Source of the DNA: Amycolatopsis marina
Lineage (GTDB): Bacteria > Actinomycetota > Actinomycetes > Mycobacteriales > Pseudonocardiaceae
Length of the DNA stretch: 64,000 nt
Assembly (NCBI RefSeq): GCF_900111885.1
Contig: NZ_FOKG01000010.1
Coordinates: 186,001 to 250,000, forward strand
Reading direction: 5' to 3'
Below are positions 15,642-24,496 of the stretch, one piece after another (position 1 is the stretch's first letter; every line of letters starts with the position of its first letter). A program made the translations under genes and the position numbers. A model generated the notes under the pieces. That model worked only from the letters and a program-made list of their open reading frames with translations. It was not told the DNA's origin and ran no database searches.

Positions 15642-16223
15642 GTGGGCAAGGTGGTCATGTACAGCTCGGTGTCGGTGGACGGCTTCGTCGCGGACGAGAA
15701 TGACCAGCCCGGACCGCTGTTCGACTGGTTGTCCAACGGTGACGTCCCGTTGGACGAGAGCGGCGAGGTAAAGGTATCGCGGACGTCCTACGACTACACC
15801 CGGCCGTATTGGGACCAGATCGGGGCGACTGTCGTCGGCCGCCACGTCTTCGACATGACGGACGGCTGGGACGGGAAGCCTCCGGGCGGGATCGACCACG
15901 TGGTCGTCGTGACACACCGGCCGGAGCCCGAGGGCTGGGACCCCGAGACGCCGTTTCACTTCGTCGACGGCATCGAGGCGGCCGTGGCCAAGGCGCAGGA
16001 GCTTGCGGGTGACCGCATGGTCGAGGTCGCCGCCGGCGACGTCGGTGGCCAGGTGCTTGCCGCGGGCCTGATCGACGAGGTGCGCATGGACGTCGTACCC
16101 GTCGTGTTCGGGTCCGGCAAGCGCTACTTCGGGTCGGTCCACGCGCAGCACCTATTGGCGGATCCTGACGTGGTGATTCAGGGCGACCGGGTGCTTCACC
16201 TGCGCTATCGGGTGCGGCGTTGA
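15642..16223 (+). CDS. Dihydrofolate reductase-like protein (RibD C-terminal domain family)
   Basis: 193 residues from a GTG with GAGGAG upstream. The RibD_C/DHFR-like fold is shown by VVMYSSVSVDGFVADENDQP at the N-terminus, TVVGRHVFDMTDGWDG (NADPH-binding turn), VVVVTHRPEPEGW, and VEVAAGDVGGQVLAAGLIDE with VRMDVVPVVFGSGKRYF at the end. Stand-alone members reduce unknown small molecules with NADPH; some are annotated as bifunctional deaminase-reductase domain proteins. It has no deaminase domain and no riboflavin genes nearby, so riboflavin synthesis is unlikely. Confidence 0.88.
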   Translation: MGKVVMYSSVSVDGFVADENDQPGPLFDWLSNGDVPLDESGEVKVSRTSYDYTRPYWDQIGATVVGRHVFDMTDGWDGKPPGGIDHVVVVTHRPEPEGWDPETPFHFVDGIEAAVAKAQELAGDRMVEVAAGDVGGQVLAAGLIDEVRMDVVPVVFGSGKRYFGSVHAQHLLADPDVVIQGDRVLHLRYRVRR

Positions 16224-16270
16224 CCGATCTGAGCGGGTACGCGAAGACGTCCCGCGGCCGCCCTCTGCAT

Positions 16271-17281
16271 TTAATGCAATGGCGGCACTTTGGCCTCACG
16301 GGGTTCCTTGTCGGGACGTAGTCCGCGCCAGGCGGCGTGGCGGAGGCGGCGTTCGCTGTTTCGATTGTCGGTGAGCTTGCGGTAGACGACCTCGCCGACG
16401 ATGAGCGGTTCGACCCAGCGCGCGTGGCGTGCCCGGTCACGGGGAACGACGGTGTCGAACGGGCTCGTGGCACGGTGCAGGGGCTCGAGTCTTCGCTGGA
16501 GGTCTTCGAGTGCCCTTTCGGTGAAACCGGTGCCCACATGTCCTATGTAGACGAGTTGCCCGTCGTGGTCGTGCGCCCCCAGGAGCAGCGAGCCGATCAT
16601 GCCGTTCCTGCGCCCTTCGCCGGGCTTCCAGCCGCCGATCACTACTTCCTGGGTCTTGATGAGTGCGTGCTTGATCCAGTAACGGGAGCGCTTGCCGGGT
16701 TGGTATGGGGAGTCGAGGCGCTTCGCGACGACACCTTCGAGTTGCTGCTGTTCGACCACGTCCAACAGATCGGCCGGCGTGACGTCGCGATCGGTGTAGT
16801 AGGGCGGCACCGTGATACGCGGGTTGTCCCCGAGGTCGAGATCCGCCAGCGCGGCGCGCCGTTGCTCGTAGGGTGCCTGCAGCAGGGTTTCACCGCCGAG
16901 GTGGAGCAGGTCGAACGCGAAGAACGTGACCGGATTCGTCCGTAGCAGCGTGCTGTTCGGCCCACGCTGGTGCCGGGTCTGGATGCGCCCGAAATCCGGT
17001 CTGCCGGACTCGTCCAGTACGACCAGTTCGCCGTCCAGGACACCGGCCTGCCCGGCGAGGGCACTGGTGATCGCCTCGGCGACGTCGGGATACGTACGGG
17101 TGACATCGTTACCGAGGCGACTGGTGACCCTGACGTCCCCGTGCGCGGCGATCTGCAGGCAGGCGCGGAAGCCGTCCCACTTGATCTCGTATCCGTACCC
17201 GGCGGCGGGCAGTTCGCCGTCGACGGCCAGCATCGGCAGGACCGGATCGGGTAGACCTGCCCGCGCGGTGGATCCCGCCAT
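16271..17281 (-). CDS. ATP-dependent DNA ligase (LigC/LigD ligase-domain type)
   Basis: 336 residues, with GGGAG eight bases before the ATG. The nucleotidyl-transferase Lys lies in YEIKWDGFRACLQ (KxDG motif). Further ligase motifs are VLDGELVVLDESGRPDFGRI (motif III region), TFFAFDLLHLGG (motif IIIa), LEGVVAKRLDSPYQPGKRS (motif IV) and RYWIKHALIKTQEVVIGGW (motif V). An OB domain follows (GSLLLGAHDHDGQLVYIGHV). It lacks the polymerase and nuclease domains of full LigD, so it is a stand-alone ligase. Such proteins serve as back-up ligases in end joining or base-excision repair. No Ku gene is in the window. Confidence 0.9.
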   Translation of the reverse strand: MAGSTARAGLPDPVLPMLAVDGELPAAGYGYEIKWDGFRACLQIAAHGDVRVTSRLGNDVTRTYPDVAEAITSALAGQAGVLDGELVVLDESGRPDFGRIQTRHQRGPNSTLLRTNPVTFFAFDLLHLGGETLLQAPYEQRRAALADLDLGDNPRITVPPYYTDRDVTPADLLDVVEQQQLEGVVAKRLDSPYQPGKRSRYWIKHALIKTQEVVIGGWKPGEGRRNGMIGSLLLGAHDHDGQLVYIGHVGTGFTERALEDLQRRLEPLHRATSPFDTVVPRDRARHARWVEPLIVGEVVYRKLTDNRNSERRLRHAAWRGLRPDKEPREAKVPPLH

Positions 17282-17394
17282 CGTCAGCTCCCTTCTCCCA
17301 CCGCCATGTGCACAGTGGATGATCGGAGGCTAACCCGGACGGCCTGCCGTTGCCCGTTTGTGCAGCTTGTGGGTGAGGTTGGCGAGCGGTGTCA

Positions 17395-17422
17395 GGCCAG
17401 GTGATCGGCGGATCACCTGGCC
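17395..17422. terminator. Perfect 12-bp stem hairpin
   Basis: GGCCAGGTGATC (17395-17406), loop GGCG, GATCACCTGGCC (17411-17422). It lies upstream of both the ligase (minus) and the formyltransferase relic (plus). A short minus-strand frame ending at 17413 (AEVIRGLADLLRRMESAR) suggests the tail of a lost minus-strand gene that this hairpin once terminated. There is no T-run. Confidence 0.45.
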
Positions 17423-17473
17423 GACTCCATGCGCCGGAGAAGGTCCGCGAGTCCTCTGATCACCTCGGCCCTA

Positions 17474-17900
17474 TTGAGCAAGGGGAGTCTGGCGCTGCAT
17501 GCGTGCGACGTTGTGTCCGGAGTCGACGGCTGGACACTGTCGGCGGTGGTGCCGAACGACCTCGAGCCCGACTGGGACATGCGCCTGTCCGTCGAGTCGC
17601 CCAGACGCTGGCCCCGCGCTCGGCTCGTTCGCTCCGGCGATTGGCGGGAGTTGGTCGGCGACGGCCACGATCTGATTGTCAATGTGCTCTATAACAAGAT
17701 CATCGGGCGGAAGCTGATTGAGGACAGCGGAAGGATCATCAACTGCCACCCTGGCAGGCTGCCGGAGTATCGGGGCGTCCGCCCGGCGAGCTGGTCGCTG
17801 TTCAACGTGAGAGCTGCCATGAGGTGACCATTCACGAGGTCGACGAGGGCATCGATACCGGGCCGATCATCGCCCAGGTGGTGTTCCCGATCTGGCCAGC
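17474..17900 (+). pseudogene. Formyltransferase-family relic, frameshifted and truncated
   Basis: From a TTG at 17474 the frame reads LSKGSLALHACDVV, later DLIVNVLYNKIIG and the formyltransferase signature RIINCHPGRLPEYRGVRPAS. Near 17810-17825 the homology moves to another frame: CHEVTIHEVDEGIDTGPIIA. It then fades out around 17900, beside the MgtE stop. Methionyl-tRNA or GAR formyltransferases are longer (over 200 residues) and uninterrupted. The catalytic His-x-x-x-LP-Y-G core is intact, so decay is recent. Confidence 0.75.
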
Positions 17901-17922
17901 TCTGGTGTTCAGTGGCCGCCGC

Positions 17923-19260
17923 TCAGAGGTTGAGGACGGCGTGGGCGATGAGGAAGTAGATGATGAGTCCGGTGGCATCCACGAGGGTGGTGACCAGGGG
18001 AGCGGAGATCACCGCCGGGTCGATCCCCAGACGTTTGGCCAGCAACGGCATTGTGGCGCCGATCATGGCGGCCCAGGAGCAGATCAGGATCAGTGAAAGG
18101 GCAACCGTCGCGGCGACGGGCAGGTCGACCAGGATCGTGCCGACCACCAGGCCGACAGCGGCGAGCAGGACGCCGAGCAGCAAGCCGACGCGGCATTCGC
18201 GCCAGGCCACCCGGAGCACATCGGTCGTGCGGACCTCGCCGACCGCGAGGGCGCGTACCGCTGCCGTCGCGGCCTGGGCGCCCGCGTTGCCACCGGTGCC
18301 CACGAGCAGCGGGATGAAGAGGGCGAGCGCGGTGACCTGCTCGAGGGTGTCCTCGAATATCTGCAGCACGTTGACGGTGAGGGTGGCCGCGACGATGAGC
18401 AGCAGCAGCCACACCGCGCGGGAGCGGGCCAGCTGGGCCACCCCCGCCGACATGTAGTGGCCGGACCAGGGAGCGGCCGCGGACTGCCTGGCGACGTCCT
18501 CGGTGTCGGCGGCCTCGATCAGTTCCACCGCATCGTCGATGGTGAGCAGCCCCAGCACCCGGTCCTCGCTGTCGACGACGGGCAGGTCGAGCAGATTGGC
18601 CTCCTGCATGAGCCGGGATGCGTCCTCGGCGTCGTCGGTGGCGCGCACCCGGGGAATGTCGGTGTCGACGAGTTCGGTGACCGGCCGATCCGGAGGGCTC
18701 AGGACCAGCTCGCGCAGCGTGAGGGTGCCCAGAAATCGGCGCTGGTCGTCGATGACCGGCAAGGTGTAGACAGTCTCGGCCTCGCCGCCCCTGTCCCGCA
18801 CCACCTGCAGGGCCTGTTCCGCGGTGAGGTGGCGGCGGATCGCCACGGTCTCGGGACTCATCACGCGCCCGACCGAGCCCTCAGGGTACCCGAGCAGTGC
18901 GGCGGTCATGCTCCGTTCACGCGGGCTGAGTCCGGCGAGGACATGGCGGGCGAACTTGGCGGGAGCCTCGCCGAGCAGCCTGGCCCGGTCGTCGGGGTCC
19001 ATCGCCTCGACGACGTCGCCGAACGTCTGGTGCCGTAGCCCGGACAGCACCTTGTGCTGGTCGGCCGGATCGAGTTCCTCGAACACCGCCAGCGCCCGGT
19101 CCTTGCCCAGCAGGCGGAACAGCAGCACGGCGTTGAACTCGTCGAGGCGAGCCAGCTCATCCGCGACCCGGTACGGCGGGTGCCGGTCCAGCCATTCCTG
19201 CAGCTCGTCGATGTCGTTGTCGTCCAGCAGCCTGCGCACCATTGGCTCGGACGCCACCAT
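17923..19260 (-). CDS. mgtE: Magnesium transporter MgtE
   Basis: 445 residues from the ATG at 19260 with AGGAGG six bases upstream. The N-terminal MgtE_N superhelix (residues about 15-115: DIDELQEWLDRHPPYRVADE and later DEFNAVLLFRLLGKDRALAV) is followed by two CBS domains (VMSPETVAIRRHLTAEQALQ and VDTDIPRVRATDDAEDASRL). A C-terminal pore domain of five helices follows (AVWLLLLIVAATLTVNVLQI). It keeps the ion-path segment LLVGTGGNAGAQAATAAVRA. MgtE is a Mg2+-gated channel: the CBS/N domains close the pore when cytosolic Mg2+ is high. The gene stands alone. Confidence 0.93.
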   Translation of the reverse strand: MVASEPMVRRLLDDNDIDELQEWLDRHPPYRVADELARLDEFNAVLLFRLLGKDRALAVFEELDPADQHKVLSGLRHQTFGDVVEAMDPDDRARLLGEAPAKFARHVLAGLSPRERSMTAALLGYPEGSVGRVMSPETVAIRRHLTAEQALQVVRDRGGEAETVYTLPVIDDQRRFLGTLTLRELVLSPPDRPVTELVDTDIPRVRATDDAEDASRLMQEANLLDLPVVDSEDRVLGLLTIDDAVELIEAADTEDVARQSAAAPWSGHYMSAGVAQLARSRAVWLLLLIVAATLTVNVLQIFEDTLEQVTALALFIPLLVGTGGNAGAQAATAAVRALAVGEVRTTDVLRVAWRECRVGLLLGVLLAAVGLVVGTILVDLPVAATVALSLILICSWAAMIGATMPLLAKRLGIDPAVISAPLVTTLVDATGLIIYFLIAHAVLNL

Positions 19261-19419
19261 CACGTCCCTCCTGTCCCGGATCGTCGCGGGCCGGTCGCCT
19301 TCGATCCTTCACGCACGAGCCGATCACCGCACGGCGACGGGTCGTCACCCGTGCGGACGGACTGCTGGGCCGAGACCGGTGCGGCGGGCGCCCTACCACC
19401 GCACCGGTCTCCTGCCCGT

Positions 19420-20619
19420 CTACGCGAGGGGGCCGCTGATCTCGTTGGGTGCGGCGGGCAGCTTCGCGGTGGTCGTCTTCGTGCCCTCGTCGAGGTCCAC
19501 CGCGGAGATCTCGTTGTTGTCCGGGTCGGTGACGTACGCGGTGGCACCACGGACGAACAACGCGGGGCGCGCCTCCTGCCACTCCAGTGGTTCCTGCCAT
19601 TCGCCGATCACGGGAATCGTCTTGGTGACGGTCGCCCTGACCGGATCGATGACGTGGATGTGACCGTCGGTGCCCAGGACCAGGGCTTCACCACCGGGGC
19701 CACGTCCCAGTGAACGGAAGGTGTAGCTGGTGCCGATATCGACGAGGTCGAGCGTCCCGGTTTCCGTGTTGATCAGCGAAATCCGGGTGGGGCGCTCGAG
19801 TTCGGCGTCCTTGTCGGTCTTGTAGTCCCCGAGCGTGATCGGTGAGGATTCGGAGCCCGCCTGGTTCCCGATCCGGCCGTACTCGTCCGGGCTGCTCACC
19901 TTCGTGATCTTCCCGTTCTTGTAGATGAGAACCCCGGTTTCACACCCGATCACCACCGCTTCGCCCGCGGCCGTGGCCTCCCCGTGCACACCAGGGCAGT
20001 CCTCGTTGCGGGCGATCTCGTTGCCGTCCTCGTCCAGCACCACGATCCCCGGACGCTCGTCCTCATTGCCCAGTGTCGTCACGAGTTGACCGCCGTCGAG
20101 TTCGACCGCGACCCCGTGATGTGCCTCCGGAGTCCGGTGCACCTCAGTGGGCGGTAGCTCCGAACCGAGCGAGTCCGGGTCGAACACGGTGATCTCGCCG
20201 GTGCCGTCCGCGAACAGCACCGTCTTGCCCGCATGCCGGACCACGTGTCCGGGTTTGGCGGCCGCGAATTCCAGTTCGGTCAGGGCCGGGGCGCCCGCGT
20301 CGAGAACCCGGAATCCGGTGGAGGTGGACACCAGCACGTGCCGGTCGTCCCCCGCGGGGTTGAGCCGGTTGAATCCCGCCAACGGAATGTCCTCGACGAC
20401 GTCCAGGGTCTTCCCGTCCAGCACGAGAATTCCACCGTCGTAGGTGGTTGCGACCGGTTCGGTCAGTGTGGCTTCCGGTGCCTGGGCGCCATTCTGCCCG
20501 GACGGGCCGGCGTCGGATTCGGAACCGCAGGCCGCGAGCGGAAGTGCGGCCGCCGCGGCGATGGACAGCACCGCGAGCCGGGTGCTGTTTCGTCGCCTGA
20601 TACGCAACGACGCTGTCAT
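19420..20619 (-). CDS. aztD: AztD-like zinc metallochaperone lipoprotein (copy 1)
   Basis: 399 residues from the ATG at 20619, eight bases after GAAAGG; two upstream in-frame starts are too close to that site. The signal peptide ends in a lipobox (AAAALPLAACGS), so the protein is likely lipid-anchored on the outer face of the membrane. The mature part is a beta-propeller-like repeat protein (GGILVLDGKTLDVVEDIPLA; HVLVSTSTGFRVLDAG), with conserved His in HVVRHAGKTVLFADG, TPEAHHGVAVELDGG and CPGVHGEATAAG and a CPG/GCE cysteine pair. AztD proteins deliver zinc to the binding protein AztC. It is the last gene of the aztB-aztD2-aztC-aztD1 run, 28 bases after aztC. Confidence 0.82.
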   Translation of the reverse strand: MTASLRIRRRNSTRLAVLSIAAAAALPLAACGSESDAGPSGQNGAQAPEATLTEPVATTYDGGILVLDGKTLDVVEDIPLAGFNRLNPAGDDRHVLVSTSTGFRVLDAGAPALTELEFAAAKPGHVVRHAGKTVLFADGTGEITVFDPDSLGSELPPTEVHRTPEAHHGVAVELDGGQLVTTLGNEDERPGIVVLDEDGNEIARNEDCPGVHGEATAAGEAVVIGCETGVLIYKNGKITKVSSPDEYGRIGNQAGSESSPITLGDYKTDKDAELERPTRISLINTETGTLDLVDIGTSYTFRSLGRGPGGEALVLGTDGHIHVIDPVRATVTKTIPVIGEWQEPLEWQEARPALFVRGATAYVTDPDNNEISAVDLDEGTKTTTAKLPAAPNEISGPLA

Positions 20620-20647
20620 GATCATCACCTTTCGTCTACTTCTTTGG

Positions 20648-21598
20648 TCAGTTCTGCTGCCGAAGTCCCGTGGTGATCGCCTCGGTGTTGGCGCGCATCA
20701 TTTCCAGGTAGCTGGCGGCGCCCTGTCCCGGCTCGGTCAGGGATTCGGAGAACAGCGGGACAACAGCGACGTCGAGACCGGCCTGATCGGCGAGTACGCG
20801 GGCGAGCCTGTCGGGCTGGGAGGAATCGGCGAAGATGGTCGGCACACCGGTCGACCGGACGGTGTCCGCGAGCGATTTCAGATCCGCCGCGCTCGGCGAG
20901 GCGAGTGTGGTGCCGCTGGGCACCACCGCGCCGACGATCTCGAAGCCGAACCGTTTCGCCAGATAGCCGAACACGTGATGATTGGTGACCAGCTTGCGGC
21001 GCTCCCGCGGTATCTCGTCGAACCGCAGGCCCATCTCGGTGTCGAGTTCCTCGATCGCTGCGCGGTACCGAGCGGCGTTCCGCCGGATCACGGCCTCGTC
21101 CAGGCCATCGACGTTCGAGATCAGCTGTTCGGCGATGACGCCCACGGCGTCGTGCACCCGTTGGGGATCGGTCCAGAAGTGCGGGTCCGGCTGACCAGCC
21201 GACTCGTCGGTGGCGTAGCGAATAGGGTTCACCTGCTCGCCGACCGCCAGCGTCGGGACCCCGGCCTCCTCGGCGGCATCGACGTTGCGGAGTACACCTT
21301 CCTCCAGCCCGAGTCCGTTGTAGACAACCAGTCCGGCCTGCTCGATGTGGGCCGCCTGCTGTGCGGAGACGCCGAACGAGTGGGGATCGGCATTGGGCTT
21401 CATCAGCACCGTGACCTCGGCCTCGTCGCCGACGATGGCGCGCGTTATGTCACCGAGGATGTTGGTGGTGACCACCACGCCCTGGCGTGAATGCGTCGTC
21501 CCGGTGCATGCCATGACCGACATCGCGGTGGTGAGTGCGAGGAGCAGGGAGACAACGCGGCGCACTCCACGCGGGGTGTGCTTCCTTCGGGGGCTCAC
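20648..21598 (-). CDS. aztC: Zinc ABC transporter substrate-binding lipoprotein AztC
   Basis: 316 residues. The GTG start overlaps the stop of the upstream AztD-like gene (GTGA). A lipobox (SVMACTG) anchors it. It is a cluster A-I metal-binding protein: VVVTTNILGDITRAIVGDEA at the start, metal ligands His in NADPHSFGVS, His in QPDPHFWTDP, His in VTNHHVFGYL, and Asp in TIFADSSQPD. Unlike ZnuA it lacks a long His-rich loop, as expected for AztC, which depends on AztD for loading. It passes zinc to the AztAB transporter. It is co-transcribed with aztB and two aztD-like genes. Confidence 0.9.
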   Translation of the reverse strand: MSPRRKHTPRGVRRVVSLLLALTTAMSVMACTGTTHSRQGVVVTTNILGDITRAIVGDEAEVTVLMKPNADPHSFGVSAQQAAHIEQAGLVVYNGLGLEEGVLRNVDAAEEAGVPTLAVGEQVNPIRYATDESAGQPDPHFWTDPQRVHDAVGVIAEQLISNVDGLDEAVIRRNAARYRAAIEELDTEMGLRFDEIPRERRKLVTNHHVFGYLAKRFGFEIVGAVVPSGTTLASPSAADLKSLADTVRSTGVPTIFADSSQPDRLARVLADQAGLDVAVVPLFSESLTEPGQGAASYLEMMRANTEAITTGLRQQN

Positions 21599-22821
21599 CT
21601 GCCGGTCTCCACGGTGTAGCTGGCCCTGCCGTCGACGGCCAGGGTGCGTGCGCGCCGCAGGTCGTCGTTGTAGTCGATCTCGTAGAGCTCGCCCGCCGAA
21701 GGATTGTTGACGTAGGCACGGGTCGTGTCGACCTGGATGACAGGAGCGGGCGTGCCCTTCGCGACTTCCGCGGGCAGCAGGTTCGTCTTCGCGATCTGTT
21801 CGCCGGATTCGGGATCGTAGGCGTACAGGACACCGTCGTCGGTCAGCGTCAGTAGCGGCGCGCCCTCACCCACCGCGTTCACCGCGATCGTGGGCCCGGT
21901 CCGCACCTCGTTCCAGGCCTTGCGCGACACATCCAGCAACCAGACGCCGTCGTCACCCGCCTTCGCCGCGAGCGTGGTGCTCAACGGCCGGTGAGTGAAC
22001 TCCGTTGCGCGTTCCTCGTCGCCGACCGGGCGGGGATAACCGATCTTCTCGCCGTGGAAGGCCCCGTCCTCCCGCGTGACGAGCAACGCACCGTCCGCGC
22101 AGCCGAAGACCACTCCGCGCCGGGTCACTGCCGCGCCCCGCAGCGAGGGGCACGGCTCGTCGATGTTGGCGAAGGGCAGGCCGTCCCGGGTCCGGACCTC
22201 GACACCGCGTGCCAAGTGCTGACCGGCTTCGGCCACCGAGGTCAGGATGTGTTCCTTGTAGGGAACCGCCACGGCCTCGTGCGGATTGCCCGTGATCCGG
22301 TTCGTTTCCGCGATCGCGCCGTCGCCGAGCTGCGACTGGTCGAGCAGGGCCACGCTGCCGTCGGAGAACGAGAGGGCGGCCACCGCCGGATCGCTGTACG
22401 CGCCGGTGAGCTGCTTTCCTTGCACCGTCCCGACTTCGCGAGGTTCGGCTCGGTAGTAGTGCACGTGGTCTCCGTGATCCACCGTCCACGAGCCGCTGTC
22501 GGTGACGTGCACGAAATCTCCGACGGTGTCGAGGTAGCCGAACCTGCCGTCGCCCACGATTCCGTCCACGCCGTCGACCTGGCCGAGTTCGGTCACCTCC
22601 TCGGTTATCAGGTCGACGACCCGAAGCGCGCCGGTCGTGGCATCGGCGACGATCATGCGTGACTGTGCCTCCGCGGTCTCCTCGGCACCCTCGACGTAAC
22701 CGTGCGGAGTCTCCGCCGGGGATTCGGGCTCGGTTTCGGGGTTGCCACCACAGCTCACCAGTAGCCAGCAGGACGCTGCGGCGGCCGTGAGTCGGACAGT
22801 GCTGTCTTTCGGGAATCTCAT
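21595..22821 (-). CDS. AztD-like zinc-binding lipoprotein (copy 2)
   Basis: 408 residues. The start overlaps the aztB stop (ATGA) and its own stop overlaps the aztC start, so it is embedded in the operon. The signal peptide ends in a lipobox (CWLLVSCGGN). The rest resembles the beta-propeller-like AztD fold (SRMIVADATTGALRVVDLIT; YAYDPESGEQIAKTNLLPAE), with a metal-binding-looking HGDHVHYYRAEPR and NPHEAVAVPYKEHILT, plus one CPS/GCA cysteine pair. It is clearly paralogous in architecture to the gene at 19420 but strongly diverged. Possible roles are a second zinc chaperone or a regulator of loading. Confidence 0.75.
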   Translation of the reverse strand: MRFPKDSTVRLTAAAASCWLLVSCGGNPETEPESPAETPHGYVEGAEETAEAQSRMIVADATTGALRVVDLITEEVTELGQVDGVDGIVGDGRFGYLDTVGDFVHVTDSGSWTVDHGDHVHYYRAEPREVGTVQGKQLTGAYSDPAVAALSFSDGSVALLDQSQLGDGAIAETNRITGNPHEAVAVPYKEHILTSVAEAGQHLARGVEVRTRDGLPFANIDEPCPSLRGAAVTRRGVVFGCADGALLVTREDGAFHGEKIGYPRPVGDEERATEFTHRPLSTTLAAKAGDDGVWLLDVSRKAWNEVRTGPTIAVNAVGEGAPLLTLTDDGVLYAYDPESGEQIAKTNLLPAEVAKGTPAPVIQVDTTRAYVNNPSAGELYEIDYNDDLRRARTLAVDGRASYTVETGR

Positions 22822-23723
22822 GTCGCGTACTCGATCTGCTCGGGTGTCTTCACGGGATCTCGGTGACCTTCGTCGTTGTCGGTGCTCGTCGCCCGGTTCG
22901 GGCGCCGAAGTCGTCGGCGGATCGCGGCCAGTAGCGCGGAGAGGAAGAAGGAGAGGACGGCGACCGCGGCGATGGTGGCGCCGGTCGCGGTGCCCCAGTG
23001 CCAGGAGAGGACGAGCCCGACCGCGGTCGAGGTGGCGCCGATCAGCGCGGCGCAGGACATGATCACGGGGATCCGACCGGCCCAGACCATCGCGGCCGCG
23101 GGCGGCGCGATGAGCAGACCGAACACAAGCAGGGTCCCGACGACGTGAAATGACGCGACGATCGCCAGTGTCACCAGCGCGAGCAGCACCGCGTTGGCGA
23201 GCTTCGGGCGCAGGCCGAGAGTGTGCGCCTTACGGGTGTCGAAGGTCAGCGCGAGGAAGGACCGGTAGCCCAGCAGTGAGACGACCGCGGCGATGGCGAC
23301 GGCCACGGCGAGCGCGAGCAGATCCGCGTCGCGAACCGCGAGGACGTCGCCGAAGAGGAAGCCCGTCAGGTCGACCGCGAAGGACCTGGAGTGCGAGACG
23401 ATGATCACGCCGACCGCGAGCATGCCGACGAAGAGCAGCCCGATGCCGGTGTCCCTGGACAGCCGTGGCGAACGACTCAGCAGCGTGACTCCGCAGGCCA
23501 TGGCGCCGGCGCTGATCGCGGCCCCCAGCAGCAGATTGCCGCCGAGCAGTGATGCCAGCGCGATCCCCGGAAGCATGCCGTGTGCCATCGCGTCACCGAG
23601 GAAAGCCATGCCGCGCAACACGACCCAGGTGCCGACCAGCGCGCAGACAACGGACACGAGAACTCCGGCAACCAGGGCTCGCTGCACGAAGGACACCTCG
23701 AACGGGAGCAGCAGCCAGTCCAT
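22818..23723 (-). CDS. aztB: Zinc ABC transporter permease AztB
   Basis: 301 residues, about eight hydrophobic segments, ABC-3 (ZnuB/MntB) family: FVQRALVAGVLVSVVCALVG and the conserved MAFLGDAMAHGMLPGIALAS near the N-terminus, then SFAVDLTGFLFGDVLAV and LVFGLLIAPPAAAMVWAGRI later. The last 40 residues are a basic cytoplasmic tail. The start codon lies only 18 bases from the Zur box, with TAGAGT (23732-23737 on the minus strand) placed as a possible -10, so the message may be nearly leaderless. It is the first gene of the minus-strand part of the zinc locus. Confidence 0.92.
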   Translation of the reverse strand: MDWLLLPFEVSFVQRALVAGVLVSVVCALVGTWVVLRGMAFLGDAMAHGMLPGIALASLLGGNLLLGAAISAGAMACGVTLLSRSPRLSRDTGIGLLFVGMLAVGVIIVSHSRSFAVDLTGFLFGDVLAVRDADLLALAVAVAIAAVVSLLGYRSFLALTFDTRKAHTLGLRPKLANAVLLALVTLAIVASFHVVGTLLVFGLLIAPPAAAMVWAGRIPVIMSCAALIGATSTAVGLVLSWHWGTATGATIAAVAVLSFFLSALLAAIRRRLRRPNRATSTDNDEGHRDPVKTPEQIEYAT

Positions 23724-23740
23724 GATGGTTCACTCTACAG

Positions 23741-23761
23741 TGGCAATGACAATCATTATCA
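23741..23761. promoter_or_regulatory. Zur box between aztB and aztA
   Basis: The minus strand reads TGATAATGATTGTCATTGCC plus A, a near-palindrome with the core AATGATTGTCATT expected for actinobacterial Zur sites (TG-x-AATGAT-x-x-TCATT-x-CA pattern). It sits between the divergent aztB and aztA starts, 18 and 10 bases from them, so one bound Zur dimer could repress both when zinc is plentiful. Confidence 0.88.
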
Positions 23762-23771
23762 AGAAGGTGCG

Positions 23772-24485
23772 ATGCGCAACATTACCCCCACAGCGGTGAC
23801 GCTCAGTGATATCAGTGCGGGATACGGGCAGCGGGAAGTGCTGAGCGGGATCAGCGCCCGAGTGCCTCTCGGTCAGGTCAGCGTGGTGGTCGGCGCGAAC
23901 GGTGCCGGAAAGTCCTCGCTGCTCAACGTGGTCGCCGGAGTGCTGCGCCCGACGAAGGGCACGGTGACGACGACCGGGTCATGCCGCCCGGCCTATGTCG
24001 TGCAACGAAGTCATGTTTCCGACGCACTTCCGGTCACCGTGCGGTCGGTGGTGGCGATGGGCAGGTGGGCGCACCGCGGGCCGTGGCGCAGGCTGCGCGG
24101 ACACGACTGGGACGTGGTGGACAACTGCATGGAACGGCTGGGGATCGGCGCACTCGCCCGGCGGCAACTGGGTGCGCTTTCCGGTGGCCAGCGGCAACGC
24201 GTGCTGGTCGCGCAGGGGCTCGCGCAGGAGGCGGACGTGCTGATGCTCGACGAGCCGGCGGCCGGAATGGATCTCGACGCGCGAGCGCGCATCGATGACG
24301 CGCTCACCGTTGCTGCCCGCGGGGGAGTGACGGTACTACGCGTAACGCATGACCTCGAGGTCGCCCGGAAGGCCGACCACTGCCTGCTGCTGCGTGCCGG
24401 CAGGCTGATCGGCCAGGGCGCGCCGGGCGAGACCTTGACGGAGCGGGCGGTGCGAGAAGCGTGGGGCGTGCCGGAGTTGGGTTGA
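23772..24485 (+). CDS. aztA: Zinc ABC transporter ATP-binding protein AztA
   Basis: 237 residues from the ATG at 23772, with AAGAAGG just upstream; a longer upstream frame only reads antisense to aztB. Walker A VVGANGAGKSSLLNVVAG, Q-loop region VVQRSHV, ABC signature ALSGGQRQRVLVAQGLAQ, Walker B DVLMLDEPAAGMDLDARARI and H-loop VLRVTHDLEVA are all present. It energises zinc uptake through AztB. It is transcribed away from aztB/C/D under the same Zur box. Convergent with the next methyltransferase gene. Confidence 0.93.
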   Translation: MRNITPTAVTLSDISAGYGQREVLSGISARVPLGQVSVVVGANGAGKSSLLNVVAGVLRPTKGTVTTTGSCRPAYVVQRSHVSDALPVTVRSVVAMGRWAHRGPWRRLRGHDWDVVDNCMERLGIGALARRQLGALSGGQRQRVLVAQGLAQEADVLMLDEPAAGMDLDARARIDDALTVAARGGVTVLRVTHDLEVARKADHCLLLRAGRLIGQGAPGETLTERAVREAWGVPELG

Positions 24486-24496
24486 GCGGCCGCTCA

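Noticed and set aside
24483-24496. 14-bp palindrome TGAGCGGCCGCTCA at the aztA stop
   Set aside because: No loop, so a hairpin terminator is unlikely, and such GC palindromes arise often by chance in this DNA.
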